Shown in pieces: positions 7,894 to 16,742 of a stretch of 64,000 bases of DNA. Below the pieces are notes generated by a model. It was not told where the DNA came from and ran no database searches. It worked only from the letters and a program-made list of their open reading frames with translations. The stretch's first letter is position 1; each line of letters opens with the position of its first letter. The position numbers and the translations under genes were made by a program. The DNA comes from Solihabitans fulvus (GTDB taxonomy: Bacteria > Actinomycetota > Actinomycetes > Mycobacteriales > Pseudonocardiaceae): positions 18,018-82,017 of the forward strand of contig NZ_VUOB01000062.1 of assembly GCF_008386585.1 (NCBI RefSeq). The letters are read 5' to 3'.

Positions 7894-9306
7894 CTAGCTC
7901 CCCCGGACGCACTTCCCGTACAGGTCGGGCAGCCGACCCTGCGGATCGTAGCTTTCCTTGAGCACTCGGTAGGTTGGGCCGTTGTAGTGGGCCCAGAACT
8001 CCTCTTCGGAGTAGTACGAGGTGGAGTAGAGCGACTTGTGGCCGCCCAACTCGGCGACCTTGCGCTCGATCAGCCGGTTGCGGCCGCCGGCCTGCTCGCC
8101 CGGCCTCGGCGTGACGGTGGCCCAGAAACCGACGTTGACGTACAGCGTCGAGGGGTCGAGCGGGTACAGCGGCCACGACGTCTCGTCGCGGACCTTCAAG
8201 GGGCACAACCAGACCGGGCTGATGCCGACCTCGCGGTGGAAGAAGTCGAGGAACTCGGCGAGCCGGTCGACCGGCACCTCGATGTCCTGGATGACGGGCT
8301 CGGCGGGCTGCTGGCCGCGCAGCGTGCTGATCCGGTCGGTCACCGCGTAACGCCGGTCCAGCGCGACGATCCGCCGGTACACGTCCGAGCGCAGGTACTT
8401 CTTCGGCCACAGCCTGCGCACCATGGGCTGCTGCACGCCGAGGGCCTTGGAGCACCAGAACCAGTCGGTGTCCCAGCGCCACAGGTAGTCGCGCACGGTG
8501 AGATAGTCGGTGCGCCGCTTGGGGATGGACAGGTAGTAGACGTTCATCCCGGTGTAGTCGCTGACCCACGGCGCGGAGTCGGTGAAGTCGCCGAGCGTCA
8601 GGTACATGCGGTCGCCGGAGAACACCGTGCCGTCGATGAAGTCCACCGGCTCGCCGTCGAGCTCGCCGTTCGCGCAGATCGCCGCGATCGCGTCGGCGCA
8701 CTCCGAGGAGGACCCGAACGGCACCTGCCGCAGCCGCACGTACGGCCGCACCGGCTGAAGGTCGATGAGCAGCCGCAGGGCGTAGCCGAGCGTGCCGTAG
8801 GAGTTAGGGAAGCCGTGGAACAGGTCGGCGTGCTCGGTGTCCGGGCCGGCGAGGAGGACCTGGCCGTCGCCGGTGAGGATCTCCATCTCGCGGACCGACT
8901 CGTGCGGCAGCCCGTTGCGGAACGAGCTGGACTCGATGCCGAGGCCAGCGACGGCTCCGCCGAGGGTGATGGTCTTGAGCTGTGGCACCACGAACGGCAT
9001 CAGGCCGTGCGGCAGCGTCGCGTCGACCAGCTGCTCGTAGGTGACCATGCCCTGCACGTCGGCGGTGCGGGCGTCCGGGTCGACCGACAGCACCCGGTTG
9101 AAGGCGCTGACGTCCAGGCCGGGGCCGGTCGGCGCGCGGAAGCGGAAGAGGTTGGACGTGGACTTGGCCAGCCGCACGGGGGCGCGCGGCGGCAGTGCCG
9201 CGTACTGCGCGCGCAGCGCCGCGACGGCGTCGCGGTGTGCCCCGGCCGCTGTGGTCACCTGACGGGAGCCCGCCCCCGCCGCCGTCGATCCGGACTGTCC
9301 ACCCAT
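7894..9306 (-). CDS. tmsA: FAD-binding oxidoreductase, probable 10-methylene fatty acid reductase
   Basis: About 470 residues. The N-terminal part has a PCMH-type FAD fold (FNRVLSVDPDARTADVQGMV, then TLGGAVAGLGIESSSFRNGL). The C-terminal half resembles the DHCR24/oxygen-dependent flavoenzyme branch (LWRWDTDWFWCSKALG; VWLCPLK). It sits directly upstream of the tmsB-like methyltransferase on the same strand, as in known 10-methyl fatty acid operons, where it reduces the 10-methylene intermediate. ATG 9306 (MGGQSGST) is the likely start, though its ribosome-binding site is weak; earlier in-frame starts would add an Arg-rich stretch. It is divergent from the TetR gene. Confidence 0.82.
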   Translation of the reverse strand: MGGQSGSTAAGAGSRQVTTAAGAHRDAVAALRAQYAALPPRAPVRLAKSTSNLFRFRAPTGPGLDVSAFNRVLSVDPDARTADVQGMVTYEQLVDATLPHGLMPFVVPQLKTITLGGAVAGLGIESSSFRNGLPHESVREMEILTGDGQVLLAGPDTEHADLFHGFPNSYGTLGYALRLLIDLQPVRPYVRLRQVPFGSSSECADAIAAICANGELDGEPVDFIDGTVFSGDRMYLTLGDFTDSAPWVSDYTGMNVYYLSIPKRRTDYLTVRDYLWRWDTDWFWCSKALGVQQPMVRRLWPKKYLRSDVYRRIVALDRRYAVTDRISTLRGQQPAEPVIQDIEVPVDRLAEFLDFFHREVGISPVWLCPLKVRDETSWPLYPLDPSTLYVNVGFWATVTPRPGEQAGGRNRLIERKVAELGGHKSLYSTSYYSEEEFWAHYNGPTYRVLKESYDPQGRLPDLYGKCVRGS

Positions 9307-9367
9307 AAGAAGTGACGCTATTCCTCGTCGACGCCGTCGGCAGCCCCTGAGTGACGTAGAGATCAAC

Positions 9368-9393
9368 CATTTCTCCCCTTGCGCGAAGAAATG
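9368..9393. promoter_or_regulatory. Candidate operator in the tmsA/TetR divergent promoter
   Basis: Inverted repeat CATTTCT and AGAAATG separated by 12 bases. It overlaps the start of the TetR gene within the short gap to tmsA, where a local repressor would be expected to bind. Weak evidence: one site only. Confidence 0.35.
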
Positions 9394-10077
9394 AACCAGA
9401 GTTCACTCCTTCGTGTGCCCTATCGACGCACCCCGGAGGTCCAGGCGCGGCTGGCCGCGTCGCGGGACCGGATCCTGCGCGCCGCCATCGAGACCGTCGC
9501 CGAGCACGGCTACCAGGGCTGCTCCATCGCGTCGGTGGCCGCGCGGGCCGGCGTGGCCACCGGCAGCGTCTACCGGCACTTCCCGCGCAAGGCCGACCTG
9601 GTCGCCGAGGTGTTCCGGGTCGCGTCCGGCCGCGAGGTAGCGGCCGTGACGCTAGCCGGACAGGTGGAGCTGACCACGCGGCCCGAGCCGACCGAGCCGG
9701 CCGCGCCGGCCGCGTCTGCCTCCCGAACGGCGCGCGATCGGACCGTCTCGATGGTCACCACGTTCGCCAGCCGCGCGCTGCGCGCCCCCCGACTCGCCTA
9801 CGCGCTGCTCGCCGAGCCCGTCGACCCCGAGGTCGACGCCGAACGGCTGGTGTTCCGCCGCGCCTACCGGGACGTGTTCGCCGAGGTCCTCGCGGACGGC
9901 GTGGCCTCGGGCGAACTGCCGGCGCAGGACGTCCGGCTGACCGCGGCCGCGCTCGTCGGCGCGATCGGCGAGGCCCTGGTCGGGCCGCTCGCCGACCCAA
10001 CCGCAGCCGACCCCGTTCCCGCACTCGTCACGTTTTCCCTGCGCGCCATCGGAGGCAGCCTTGAGCCCGACGCATGA
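9391..10077 (+). CDS. TetR-family transcriptional regulator
   Basis: About 228 residues. The N-terminal helix-turn-helix is clear: RILRAAIETVAEHGYQGCS, then IASVAARAGVATGSVYRHF and PRKADLVAEVF. The ligand-binding half is unassigned. ATG 9391 is preferred; TTG 9379 is in frame. The gene overlaps the aidB-type gene by 17 bases and diverges from tmsA, so it may control either or both. A fatty-acyl ligand would fit the neighbours, but that is inference. Confidence 0.9.
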   Translation: MNQSSLLRVPYRRTPEVQARLAASRDRILRAAIETVAEHGYQGCSIASVAARAGVATGSVYRHFPRKADLVAEVFRVASGREVAAVTLAGQVELTTRPEPTEPAAPAASASRTARDRTVSMVTTFASRALRAPRLAYALLAEPVDPEVDAERLVFRRAYRDVFAEVLADGVASGELPAQDVRLTAAALVGAIGEALVGPLADPTAADPVPALVTFSLRAIGGSLEPDA

Positions 10078-11698
10078 GGTCACCAACCAGGTCCCGCCGC
10101 TGTTCGGCCACGACGTGGCCGAGGATCCCGCCCTGCTCGACGGCGTGCGCCGGGAGGGGGCGGAGTGGGTCGCCGAGGAGCTGCACTCGCTTGGCAGGCT
10201 GGCCGGCACCGAGCGGTCCGCCGAGCTGGCCAGGCAGGCCGAGGCGTGCCCGCCGGTGCTGCGCACGCACGACCGGTACGGGCACCGGGTCGACGAGGTC
10301 GAGTTCCACCCCGCCTGGCACGAGCTGATGGACACGGCGGTGTCGCACGGCCTGCACGCCGCGCCGTGGCGGGAGCCGAGGCCGGGCGCGCACGTGGCGC
10401 GCGCGGCGAAGTTCTATGTGTGGAGCCAGGTCGAGCCGGGGCACGGCTGCCCCATCTCGATGACCTACGCGGCCGTGCCCGCGCTGCGGGCCTCCAGCGA
10501 GCTGACCGAGCGGTTCGAGCCGCTGCTCGGCGCGCGCGAGTACGACTTCGGCCTGCGCGCGCCCGAGGGCAAGCGCGGGCTGATCGCCGGCATGTCGATG
10601 ACGGAGAAGCAGGGCGGCTCGGACGTGCGGGCCAACACGACGACCGCGCGGCCGGCCGGCGACGGCACGTACCTGCTCACCGGGCACAAGTGGTTCACCT
10701 CCGCGCCGATGTCGGACCTGTTCCTTACGCTCGCGCAGGCGCCGGGCGGGCTGTCCTGCTTCCTGCTGCCGAGGGTGCTGCCGGACGGGACGCGCAACTC
10801 GCTGTTCCTCCAGCGCCTCAAGGACAAGCTCGGCAACCGCTCGAACGCGTCTGCCGAGCTGGAGTACTCCGACGCAGTCGGCTGGCTGGTCGGCGAGGAG
10901 GGTCGCGGCGTTCGGACCATCATCGAGATGGTCAACATGACCCGGCTGGACTGCGTGTTGGGCACCGCGGCCGGCATGCGCCTCGGGGTGCGGCAGGCGA
11001 GCCACCACGCGGTGCACCGCAGCGCGTTCGGCGGCAGCCTCGTGGACAAACCGTTGATGCGCAACGTGTTGGCGGATCTCGCGGTGGAGTCCGAGGCGGC
11101 CACGACGGTGGCGCTGCGGCTGGCCGGGGCGACCGACCGGATCGCCGGCGGGGACGACCGGGAGGCCGCGTTCCGCAGGCTCGGGCTCGCGGTGACCAAG
11201 TACTGGGTGTGCAAGCGCGGTCCTGCGCACGCCGCCGAGGCGCTGGAGTGCTTTGGCGGCAACGGCTACGTCGAGGAGTCCGGCATGCCCCGGCTATACC
11301 GGGAGGCGCCGCTGATGTCCATCTGGGAGGGTTCGGGCAACGTGGCCGCGCTGGACGCGTTGCGCGCCATGGCCAAGGATCCCGCCGCGGTGCCGGCGTT
11401 CCTGGCCGAGCTGGACGCGGCGGCCGGCGCGGACCGCAGGCTCGACGCGGCCGTCGCCGGTGTGCGCGCCGAACTGGCCGACCTGACCGAGATCGAGGGC
11501 AGGGCGCGCAGGGTGGTCGAGCGGATGGCGTTGGCGTTGCAGGGTTCGCTGCTGGTGCGGCACGGCCATCCCGCCGTGGCCGACGCGTTCTGCGCGTCGC
11601 GGCTGGCCGGCGACTGGGGCGCCGCGTTCGGCACGCTGCCACGCGGTGTGGACACCGCCGCGATCCTCGAACGGACCGTGCCGAAGGTCGAGGTCTGA
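10061..11698 (+). CDS. aidB: AidB-type acyl-CoA dehydrogenase
   Basis: 545 residues, the longer AidB type rather than the usual 380-residue acyl-CoA dehydrogenase. The segment MSMTEKQGGSDVRANTTTA, then GHKWFTSAPMSDLFLTLAQA, and CFGGNGYVEESGMPRLYRE near the C-terminus are AidB hallmarks. AidB binds FAD and DNA and is linked to protection from alkylation in E. coli; a role in acyl-CoA oxidation is also argued for this subfamily. TTG 10061 is chosen because GGAGG lies 6 bases upstream. It follows the TetR gene with a 17-base overlap, indicating one transcript. Confidence 0.88.
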   Translation: MSPTHEVTNQVPPLFGHDVAEDPALLDGVRREGAEWVAEELHSLGRLAGTERSAELARQAEACPPVLRTHDRYGHRVDEVEFHPAWHELMDTAVSHGLHAAPWREPRPGAHVARAAKFYVWSQVEPGHGCPISMTYAAVPALRASSELTERFEPLLGAREYDFGLRAPEGKRGLIAGMSMTEKQGGSDVRANTTTARPAGDGTYLLTGHKWFTSAPMSDLFLTLAQAPGGLSCFLLPRVLPDGTRNSLFLQRLKDKLGNRSNASAELEYSDAVGWLVGEEGRGVRTIIEMVNMTRLDCVLGTAAGMRLGVRQASHHAVHRSAFGGSLVDKPLMRNVLADLAVESEAATTVALRLAGATDRIAGGDDREAAFRRLGLAVTKYWVCKRGPAHAAEALECFGGNGYVEESGMPRLYREAPLMSIWEGSGNVAALDALRAMAKDPAAVPAFLAELDAAAGADRRLDAAVAGVRAELADLTEIEGRARRVVERMALALQGSLLVRHGHPAVADAFCASRLAGDWGAAFGTLPRGVDTAAILERTVPKVEV

Positions 11699-11702
11699 TG
11701 CG

Positions 11703-12551
11703 CTAGTGCGAGCCGGTGTCGAGCTGGAACTGACGGAACAGGTCCGGCAGGTAGGCCAGCAGCAGGTCGAGGGTGGTGAAGGTGCCCCGCAGCGGGTCGA
11801 GTCTGGCCAGCGCGTAGGCGACCTCGGCGCCCTTGCGGGCCGGCACGGGGTTGCGGACGTCGGTGAACCAGTCGAGGAACGGCACGCGGTCCCGGTAGAC
11901 CTCGGGGCGAATGAGCATGCCGTAGCCGGTGAGCAGGTTCAGCGCGGCGGGGCGGTTGCGCAGCGTCCACCGGTAGAACTCGGAGAACATGAAGAAGCGG
12001 CGGTCCACGGCGCTGGCCTGCGCGCCGTGCTCGCCCGCGATCGCGACGCCCCGGTCGGTGGAGGCCTGCTCCGCCTCGCCCCAGGCCCGGTCGTGCGTGG
12101 CGCGGTCGGTGAGCTCGCCGCGCTTGAGGCGAATGAGGTAGGTGGCCCACTTGACCGAGCCGGGGTTGCCGAAGGTGTCGGTGGAGCGGCCGAGCGCGAT
12201 GGCGGTGCCGCGCTCGATGCCCTCGAGGATGCCGGCGTCCACATAGGAGATCCAGCTGCCCGGCGCGCCGAGCTCGTGGTCGCGGAAGAAGTCGACGATG
12301 CCCCGGATGTTGCTCCACCGGTCGAAGTTGGCGGACAGTTCGGAGGCGGGGCCGCGCTCGAGGGCGTCGAGGAACTCCAGGCGCTGGGTCATCGACATCG
12401 TGTCGAGGTCCGTGGCCGCGCAGTCCAGCCGAACGGCGCAGTCGGTTGGGCTGGACGCGTGGGCGGAGGCGGCCAGGGCTGTCTGCGGGATCGACAGTGA
12501 GGCAGTCACCGCCAGTAGCCCAGCACTGATCCATTTACGCAGGTTGAGCAC
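11703..12551 (-). CDS. Secreted protein of unknown function
   Basis: 282 residues with GTG start and GGGGGAGG upstream. A Sec signal peptide is visible (KWISAGLLAVTASLSIPQTALAA, shown here only as its first and hydrophobic part: basic start, hydrophobic core, ALA-A cleavage site). The mature protein is rich in aromatic residues and Arg and has two Cys near its N-terminus (DCAVRLDCAA), which could form a disulfide. A run SVKWATYLIRLKRGELTDRA and a later FMFSEFYRWTLRNRPAALNL suggest helical structure. I do not recognise the family. It converges on aidB with a 4-base gap. Confidence 0.75.
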   Translation of the reverse strand: MLNLRKWISAGLLAVTASLSIPQTALAASAHASSPTDCAVRLDCAATDLDTMSMTQRLEFLDALERGPASELSANFDRWSNIRGIVDFFRDHELGAPGSWISYVDAGILEGIERGTAIALGRSTDTFGNPGSVKWATYLIRLKRGELTDRATHDRAWGEAEQASTDRGVAIAGEHGAQASAVDRRFFMFSEFYRWTLRNRPAALNLLTGYGMLIRPEVYRDRVPFLDWFTDVRNPVPARKGAEVAYALARLDPLRGTFTTLDLLLAYLPDLFRQFQLDTGSH

Positions 12552-12629
12552 GTTTCCTCCCCCGAGACTCCGAAAGCCGGTGGGAGCGTAACCGCAACGG
12601 ATGGCGTCGAGAGAAACTCGGAGAACACG

Positions 12630-13475
12630 ATGTCAGTACGAGTGGAGCGGACGGGGCCGGTCAGCACAGTGGTGCTGAGCCGACCGGAGGCGCGGAACGC
12701 GGTGGACGGCCCAACCGCGCGTGCGCTGACGACGGCGTTTCGCGAGTTCGACGCGGATGAGAGCGCGTCCGTTGCCGTGTTGCACGGCGACGGCGGGACG
12801 TTCTGCGCCGGAGCCGACCTCAAGGCGTTGGGCACCGAACGCGGCAACGAAGTCGCCGATGTGGGTGGCGCCGACAGCGCCAGTGGCAGCGGCAGTGGCA
12901 GTGACACCGGCACCGACGGCACCGGCACCGGCACCGGCGGCGATACCGAACATGACGGCCCGATGGGCCCGACGCGGCTGCGGCTCGGCAAGCCGGTGAT
13001 CGCGGCCATCGCGGGCCATGCGGTGGCCGGCGGGCTGGAACTGGCGCTGTGGTGCGACCTGCGCGTCGCCGAGGAGGACGCGGTGCTCGGCGTGTTCTGC
13101 CGGCGGTGGGGCGTGCCGCTGATCGACGGCGGGACGTTCCGGCTGCCGAGGCTGATCGGAGTGAGTCGGGCAATGGATCTGGTGCTGACCGGCCGGCCGG
13201 TGTCGGCGGAGGAGGCGCTGGCGATGGGATTGGTCAACCGCGTCGTGCCGACCGGCACGGCAAGGGCTGCGGCGGAGTCGTTGGCCGCGTCGCTGGCCGA
13301 GTTCCCGCAGACATGTATGCGCGGGGATCGGCTTGCGCTGCTGGAGCAGGAGGGGCTGACGGAGCGTGACGCGCTGGCGAACGAGCTGCGGCACGGGTGG
13401 CGCTCGCTGGCGGCGGATGCGGGGGCCGGCGCAGCGCGATTCGCGTCGGGGGCCGGGCGGCACGGCGCGTTTTGA
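12630..13475 (+). CDS. Enoyl-CoA hydratase/isomerase family protein with low-complexity insert
   Basis: 281 residues of the crotonase superfamily. Oxyanion-hole segments are present: FCAGADLKALG and AIAGHAVAGGLELALWCDLR. The later segment DLVLTGRPVSAEEALAMGLVNRVV is typical. Between these, residues about 76-108 form an insert of Gly/Ser/Thr/Asp repeats (SASGSGSGSD, TGTDGTGTGTGG) that most crotonases lack; it lies in the flexible A-loop region near the acyl-CoA entrance. Of the usual two acid residues, the first position falls near LALWCDLRVAEEDAVLG and the second near RRWGVPLIDGG, which has Asp; the substrate is unknown. The start has GGAG 6 bases upstream. Confidence 0.88.
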   Translation: MSVRVERTGPVSTVVLSRPEARNAVDGPTARALTTAFREFDADESASVAVLHGDGGTFCAGADLKALGTERGNEVADVGGADSASGSGSGSDTGTDGTGTGTGGDTEHDGPMGPTRLRLGKPVIAAIAGHAVAGGLELALWCDLRVAEEDAVLGVFCRRWGVPLIDGGTFRLPRLIGVSRAMDLVLTGRPVSAEEALAMGLVNRVVPTGTARAAAESLAASLAEFPQTCMRGDRLALLEQEGLTERDALANELRHGWRSLAADAGAGAARFASGAGRHGAF

Positions 13476-13542
13476 GCCGTTGATGCGATGGGCCTGTTGA
13501 TGCGATGGCACGCCTGTTGCGGTGGACTGGTGCCTGTTTACT

Positions 13543-14284
13543 GCTGCGATGGCACGCCTGTCGTGTTGAGTGGCCGTCTGTTTAAAGAATGTCCTCGCCG
13601 GACGGGCGTGGCCTCCGGGATGACGTGGATTCTGTCAAAGTTGCTTTGGTGGGTGGTCGAGGAGGTTCGCGTCATCCCGCATGACCCCCACAAGGGCTAT
13701 CACACCTCGTCAAGGGGGGCGGTTTGGTGGTCGGCTGCCGGTGAGTGGGTCGGTGCCCCCCTTGACAAGGCGTGATCGGGCTTCGCCGGGCCATACGGGA
13801 TGACGCGAGCCCTCCTCGTGGAAACGTATCCAACGGCCAACCACACCGTTCGCCAGGTGAACGGGGTCAGCCACCCGATCCACCCACCGACGGCTGCCGC
13901 GCACTGATGGACCCACCTCACCGGCGCACCGGTGACTGCCGCGCGCCACCGGTGACTGCCGCGCACTGATCGCCCACTCGACCACCCTGCGGCGAATGAC
14001 GTTTCCAAGAGGGGGCTTCGCATCATCCCGTATGGCCCGGCGAAGCCCGATCGCATCTTGTCAAGGGGGCACATCCCGCCCACCGCCGCGACGACAATCA
14101 AAGTCGCCCCCTTGACGAGATGTGATAGCCCTTGTGGGGGTCATACGGGATGATGCGAAACCACTCGACCACCCTGCCAAAGCGACTTTGACAGAATCCA
14201 CATCATCCCCGGAGGCCACGCCCGTCCGGCGAGGACATTCTTTAAACAGACGGCCACTCAGCACGACAGGCGTGCCATCGCAGC
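13543..14284. repeat. Large nested inverted-repeat element (non-coding)
   Basis: Left arm 13543-13827 and right arm 13999-14284 are imperfect inverted copies of about 285 bp, flanking a 171-bp spacer. Each arm is itself a hairpin: in the left arm 13658-13720 pairs with 13755-13818, and in the right arm about 14009-14070 pairs with 14106-14168. Thus four copies of a 62-bp unit alternate in direction, each ending in a TCAAGGGGG run. The spacer has the short direct repeat ACCGGTGACTGCCGCGC twice. No open frame here looks like a gene, and no transposase is present. The stretch 13476-14437 between two plus-strand genes holds essentially only this element. Confidence 0.9.
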
Positions 14285-14437
14285 GGTATTAAAGACACCT
14301 ACCCGCGCAAGTGAACCCAAAACGACAAGTCGACAAACAGCAGCGAACTCTTCGGAATGTCCGGAACAGACACTAGCCGGATCCGCTTCGGAGGACGACG
14401 ATTGGCTTAGGAGTCGGCATCCGAACGGAGGTCCGTC

Positions 14438-15568
14438 ATGGCTCAGTCGAACGCCGTGAACCACGTGGTGATCATGGTTCAGGAGAACCACACCACCGAC
14501 AACTACTTCCGTTCGATGGCCGCGTATGGGGCGAACGTGGTCGCGAACTGGCCCATCGCGCCGAACCCTCCCGCCAGCGACCAGCCGCACGATCGGCATG
14601 CCTACTACAGCTGGCTCACCAAGAAGAGCACCGGCGCGCACCTTCAGTTCGACACCGCCAAGGTGCTGCCGTTCTACGCCTGGCTCGCCACCACCGGCGC
14701 GTTCCTGGAGAACCACTGTTCCGGGTTCGGCACCAACTCCACGCCCAACCACCTGCTCGTCGTCGGCGGACAGTCACCAACCCTGCGGAACCCGCCGCGC
14801 GGCCAACAACCCGTCTGGGACATGCCGTCGCTTCCTGGCCACGCCCAGGACCACGGCGTGAGCTGGCGCGCCTACACCGGCTCCAGCGGCTACCCGGTGG
14901 AGTTCTACCAGCAGCTCAAGGGCTCGCCGCAGATCGTGCGGTCCGACCAGTTCGTCGCGGACGCCGCCGCCGGCGCGCTGCCGACGCTCTCGATGATGTG
15001 GCACGACTCGCCGCTGGACGAGCACCCGGTCGCGGACGTCAGCCTCGGCATGGACGCCGTCTGGCAGGCCGTGGACGCCGTCGTCAAGGCCGGGCTCTGG
15101 GCCTCCACGGTCTTCCTGCTGACCTGGGACGACTGGGGCGGCTACGACGACCACGTGGCGACCCCGAACGTCGAGCACACCCCGGACGGCGTGCAGCTCG
15201 CCTATGGCCCCCGGGTTCCGCTGCTCATGTTCGGCGGCCGAGTGCGGGGCGGCATCGACTCGCGCTGGTGCTCGCACGTCACCCTGCCCAAAACAGCACT
15301 CCAGCTGCTCGGGCTGCCGCCGCTGGGAGTCCCCAGGCTGGACTCGGACGGCGGGCTGGCGGACCTGGTGGACCTGTCTGCGAACGCGACGATCAACCCG
15401 GTGCCACCCGCCTCGGGGAGCGCCATCACGCTGCCGGCCCCACCCCATCCGACACCCGCCCCGAGGCCGTTGCCGCCGCCGCCCGCCGGTGGTTCACAGG
15501 CGGTCGGGCCCGTTCTGTTGCGCGGCGGCAAGACGCTGCCGCCGCCCAACGACGTGCCGTTGCATTAA
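14438..15568 (+). CDS. Phosphoesterase family protein (phospholipase C / acid phosphatase type)
   Basis: 376 residues of the PF04185 phosphoesterase family, which hydrolyses phosphodiesters or phosphomonoesters. The N-terminal motif VVIMVQENHTTDNYF matches the family's metal-binding ENxxxDxYF start. Other family pieces are MMWHDSPLDEHP and FLLTWDDWGGYDDHV. The C-terminus is Pro-rich. Unlike secreted phospholipases C of this family there is no Sec or Tat signal: the protein starts only nine residues before the VVIM strand. GGAGG lies 8 bases before ATG. The substrate is unknown. Confidence 0.85.
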   Translation: MAQSNAVNHVVIMVQENHTTDNYFRSMAAYGANVVANWPIAPNPPASDQPHDRHAYYSWLTKKSTGAHLQFDTAKVLPFYAWLATTGAFLENHCSGFGTNSTPNHLLVVGGQSPTLRNPPRGQQPVWDMPSLPGHAQDHGVSWRAYTGSSGYPVEFYQQLKGSPQIVRSDQFVADAAAGALPTLSMMWHDSPLDEHPVADVSLGMDAVWQAVDAVVKAGLWASTVFLLTWDDWGGYDDHVATPNVEHTPDGVQLAYGPRVPLLMFGGRVRGGIDSRWCSHVTLPKTALQLLGLPPLGVPRLDSDGGLADLVDLSANATINPVPPASGSAITLPAPPHPTPAPRPLPPPPAGGSQAVGPVLLRGGKTLPPPNDVPLH

Positions 15569-15581
15569 GGCATGTCCGGAG

Positions 15582-16739
15582 CTACCGGCCCAGGCCCAGT
15601 TCGCGCGCGATCAGCATGCGCTGCACCTCGCTGGTGCCCTCGCCGATCTCCAGGATCTTGGCGTCGCGGTAGAAACGACCGACCGGGTACTCGTTCATGA
15701 AGCCGTAGCCGCCGAAGATCTGCGTGGCCTCACGCGCGTTGTCCATCGCGGCCTCCGACGACACCAGCTTCGCGATCGCGGCCTCGCGCTTGAACGGCTC
15801 GCCGCGCAGCATCCGCCCGGCCGCCTCGTAGTAGGCCAGCCGCGCGAGGTGCGTGCGCACCTCCATGTCGGCGATCTTGAACTGGATCGCCTGGTACTCA
15901 CCGATCTTGTGGCCGAACGCCTCGCGCTCCCCCACGTACCGCAGGCACTCGTCGATGCAGCCCTGCGCAAGACCGACGCCGAGCGCGGCGATGGCCACCC
16001 TGCCCTCGTCGAGGGTCTGGAGGAACTGCGCGTAGCCGCGACCGCGCTGGCCGACCAGGTTCGCGGCCGGCACCCGGCAGTCCTCAAAGGACAATTCGCG
16101 AGTGTCCGAGGCGTTCCAACCGACCTTCGAGTACTTCTTGGACACCGTGAAGCCCGGCGTGCCCGACGGCACGAGGATCGCGGAGATCTCCTTGCGACCA
16201 TCCTCGCGCTGCCCGGTGACGGCGGCCACCGTCACCAGCCCGGTGATGTCGGTGCCCGAGTTGGTGATGAACGCCTTGGTGCCGTTGACAACCCACTCGT
16301 CGCCGTCGAGCCGCGCCGTGGTGCGCAGGCCGGACGCGTCCGAGCCGCTGCCCGGTTCGGTCAGGCCGAACGCGCCGAGCTGCTCCCCCGCGCACAACCT
16401 CGGCAGCCACTCGCGCTTCTGCTCCTCCGAACCGAACCGGAACAGCGGCACGGCGCCGAGCGAGACACCCGCCTCCAGCGTGATCGCGACCGAGGAGTCC
16501 ACCCTGGCCAGCTCCTCGAGGGCGAGGCACAGGGCGAAGTAGTCGCCGCCCATGCCGCCGTACTCCTCGGGGAAGGGCAGGCCGAACAGCCCCATCCTGC
16601 CCATCTTGGCGACGATCTCGTAGGGGAACTCGTTGCGCTCATAGAAGTCGCCGATGACCGGCGCGACCTCTTCCTGCGCGAACTCCTGCACGGTCTTGCG
16701 CAGGGACTCGTATTCCTCGTCAAGCCGGAAGTCGAGCAT
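15582..16739 (-). CDS. fadE19: Acyl-CoA dehydrogenase, likely isovaleryl-CoA or short branched-chain
   Basis: 385 residues, standard length. Family motifs: GAFGLTEPGSGSDASGLRTTA (FAD/substrate binding), YQAIQFKIADMEV, IFGGYGFMNEYPVGRFYRDA and EIGEGTSEVQRMLIARELG. The last gene of a three-gene run with accD1 and accA1; its start lies 3 bases after the accA1 stop. The same order occurs in mycobacteria (accD1-accA1-fadE19), where the set serves leucine breakdown. Its expected reaction is oxidation of isovaleryl-CoA to 3-methylcrotonyl-CoA, the substrate of the two carboxylase subunits. The symbol is by synteny. Confidence 0.88.
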   Translation of the reverse strand: MLDFRLDEEYESLRKTVQEFAQEEVAPVIGDFYERNEFPYEIVAKMGRMGLFGLPFPEEYGGMGGDYFALCLALEELARVDSSVAITLEAGVSLGAVPLFRFGSEEQKREWLPRLCAGEQLGAFGLTEPGSGSDASGLRTTARLDGDEWVVNGTKAFITNSGTDITGLVTVAAVTGQREDGRKEISAILVPSGTPGFTVSKKYSKVGWNASDTRELSFEDCRVPAANLVGQRGRGYAQFLQTLDEGRVAIAALGVGLAQGCIDECLRYVGEREAFGHKIGEYQAIQFKIADMEVRTHLARLAYYEAAGRMLRGEPFKREAAIAKLVSSEAAMDNAREATQIFGGYGFMNEYPVGRFYRDAKILEIGEGTSEVQRMLIARELGLGR

Positions 16740-16742
16740 CGG

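Noticed and set aside
13488..13775. 95-codon open frame within the first inverted repeat
   Set aside because: It lies inside the nested palindrome, lacks a ribosome-binding site, and its right-arm mirror is broken in the equivalent frame.
13755..13800. TTGACA boxes in the nested repeat units as sigma-A promoters
   Set aside because: No TANNNT box lies 16-19 bases downstream in any copy; the TTGAC runs are part of the palindrome.
13543..14284. Insertion sequence or prophage remnant
   Set aside because: No transposase fragment, integrase or clear target-site duplication at the edges.
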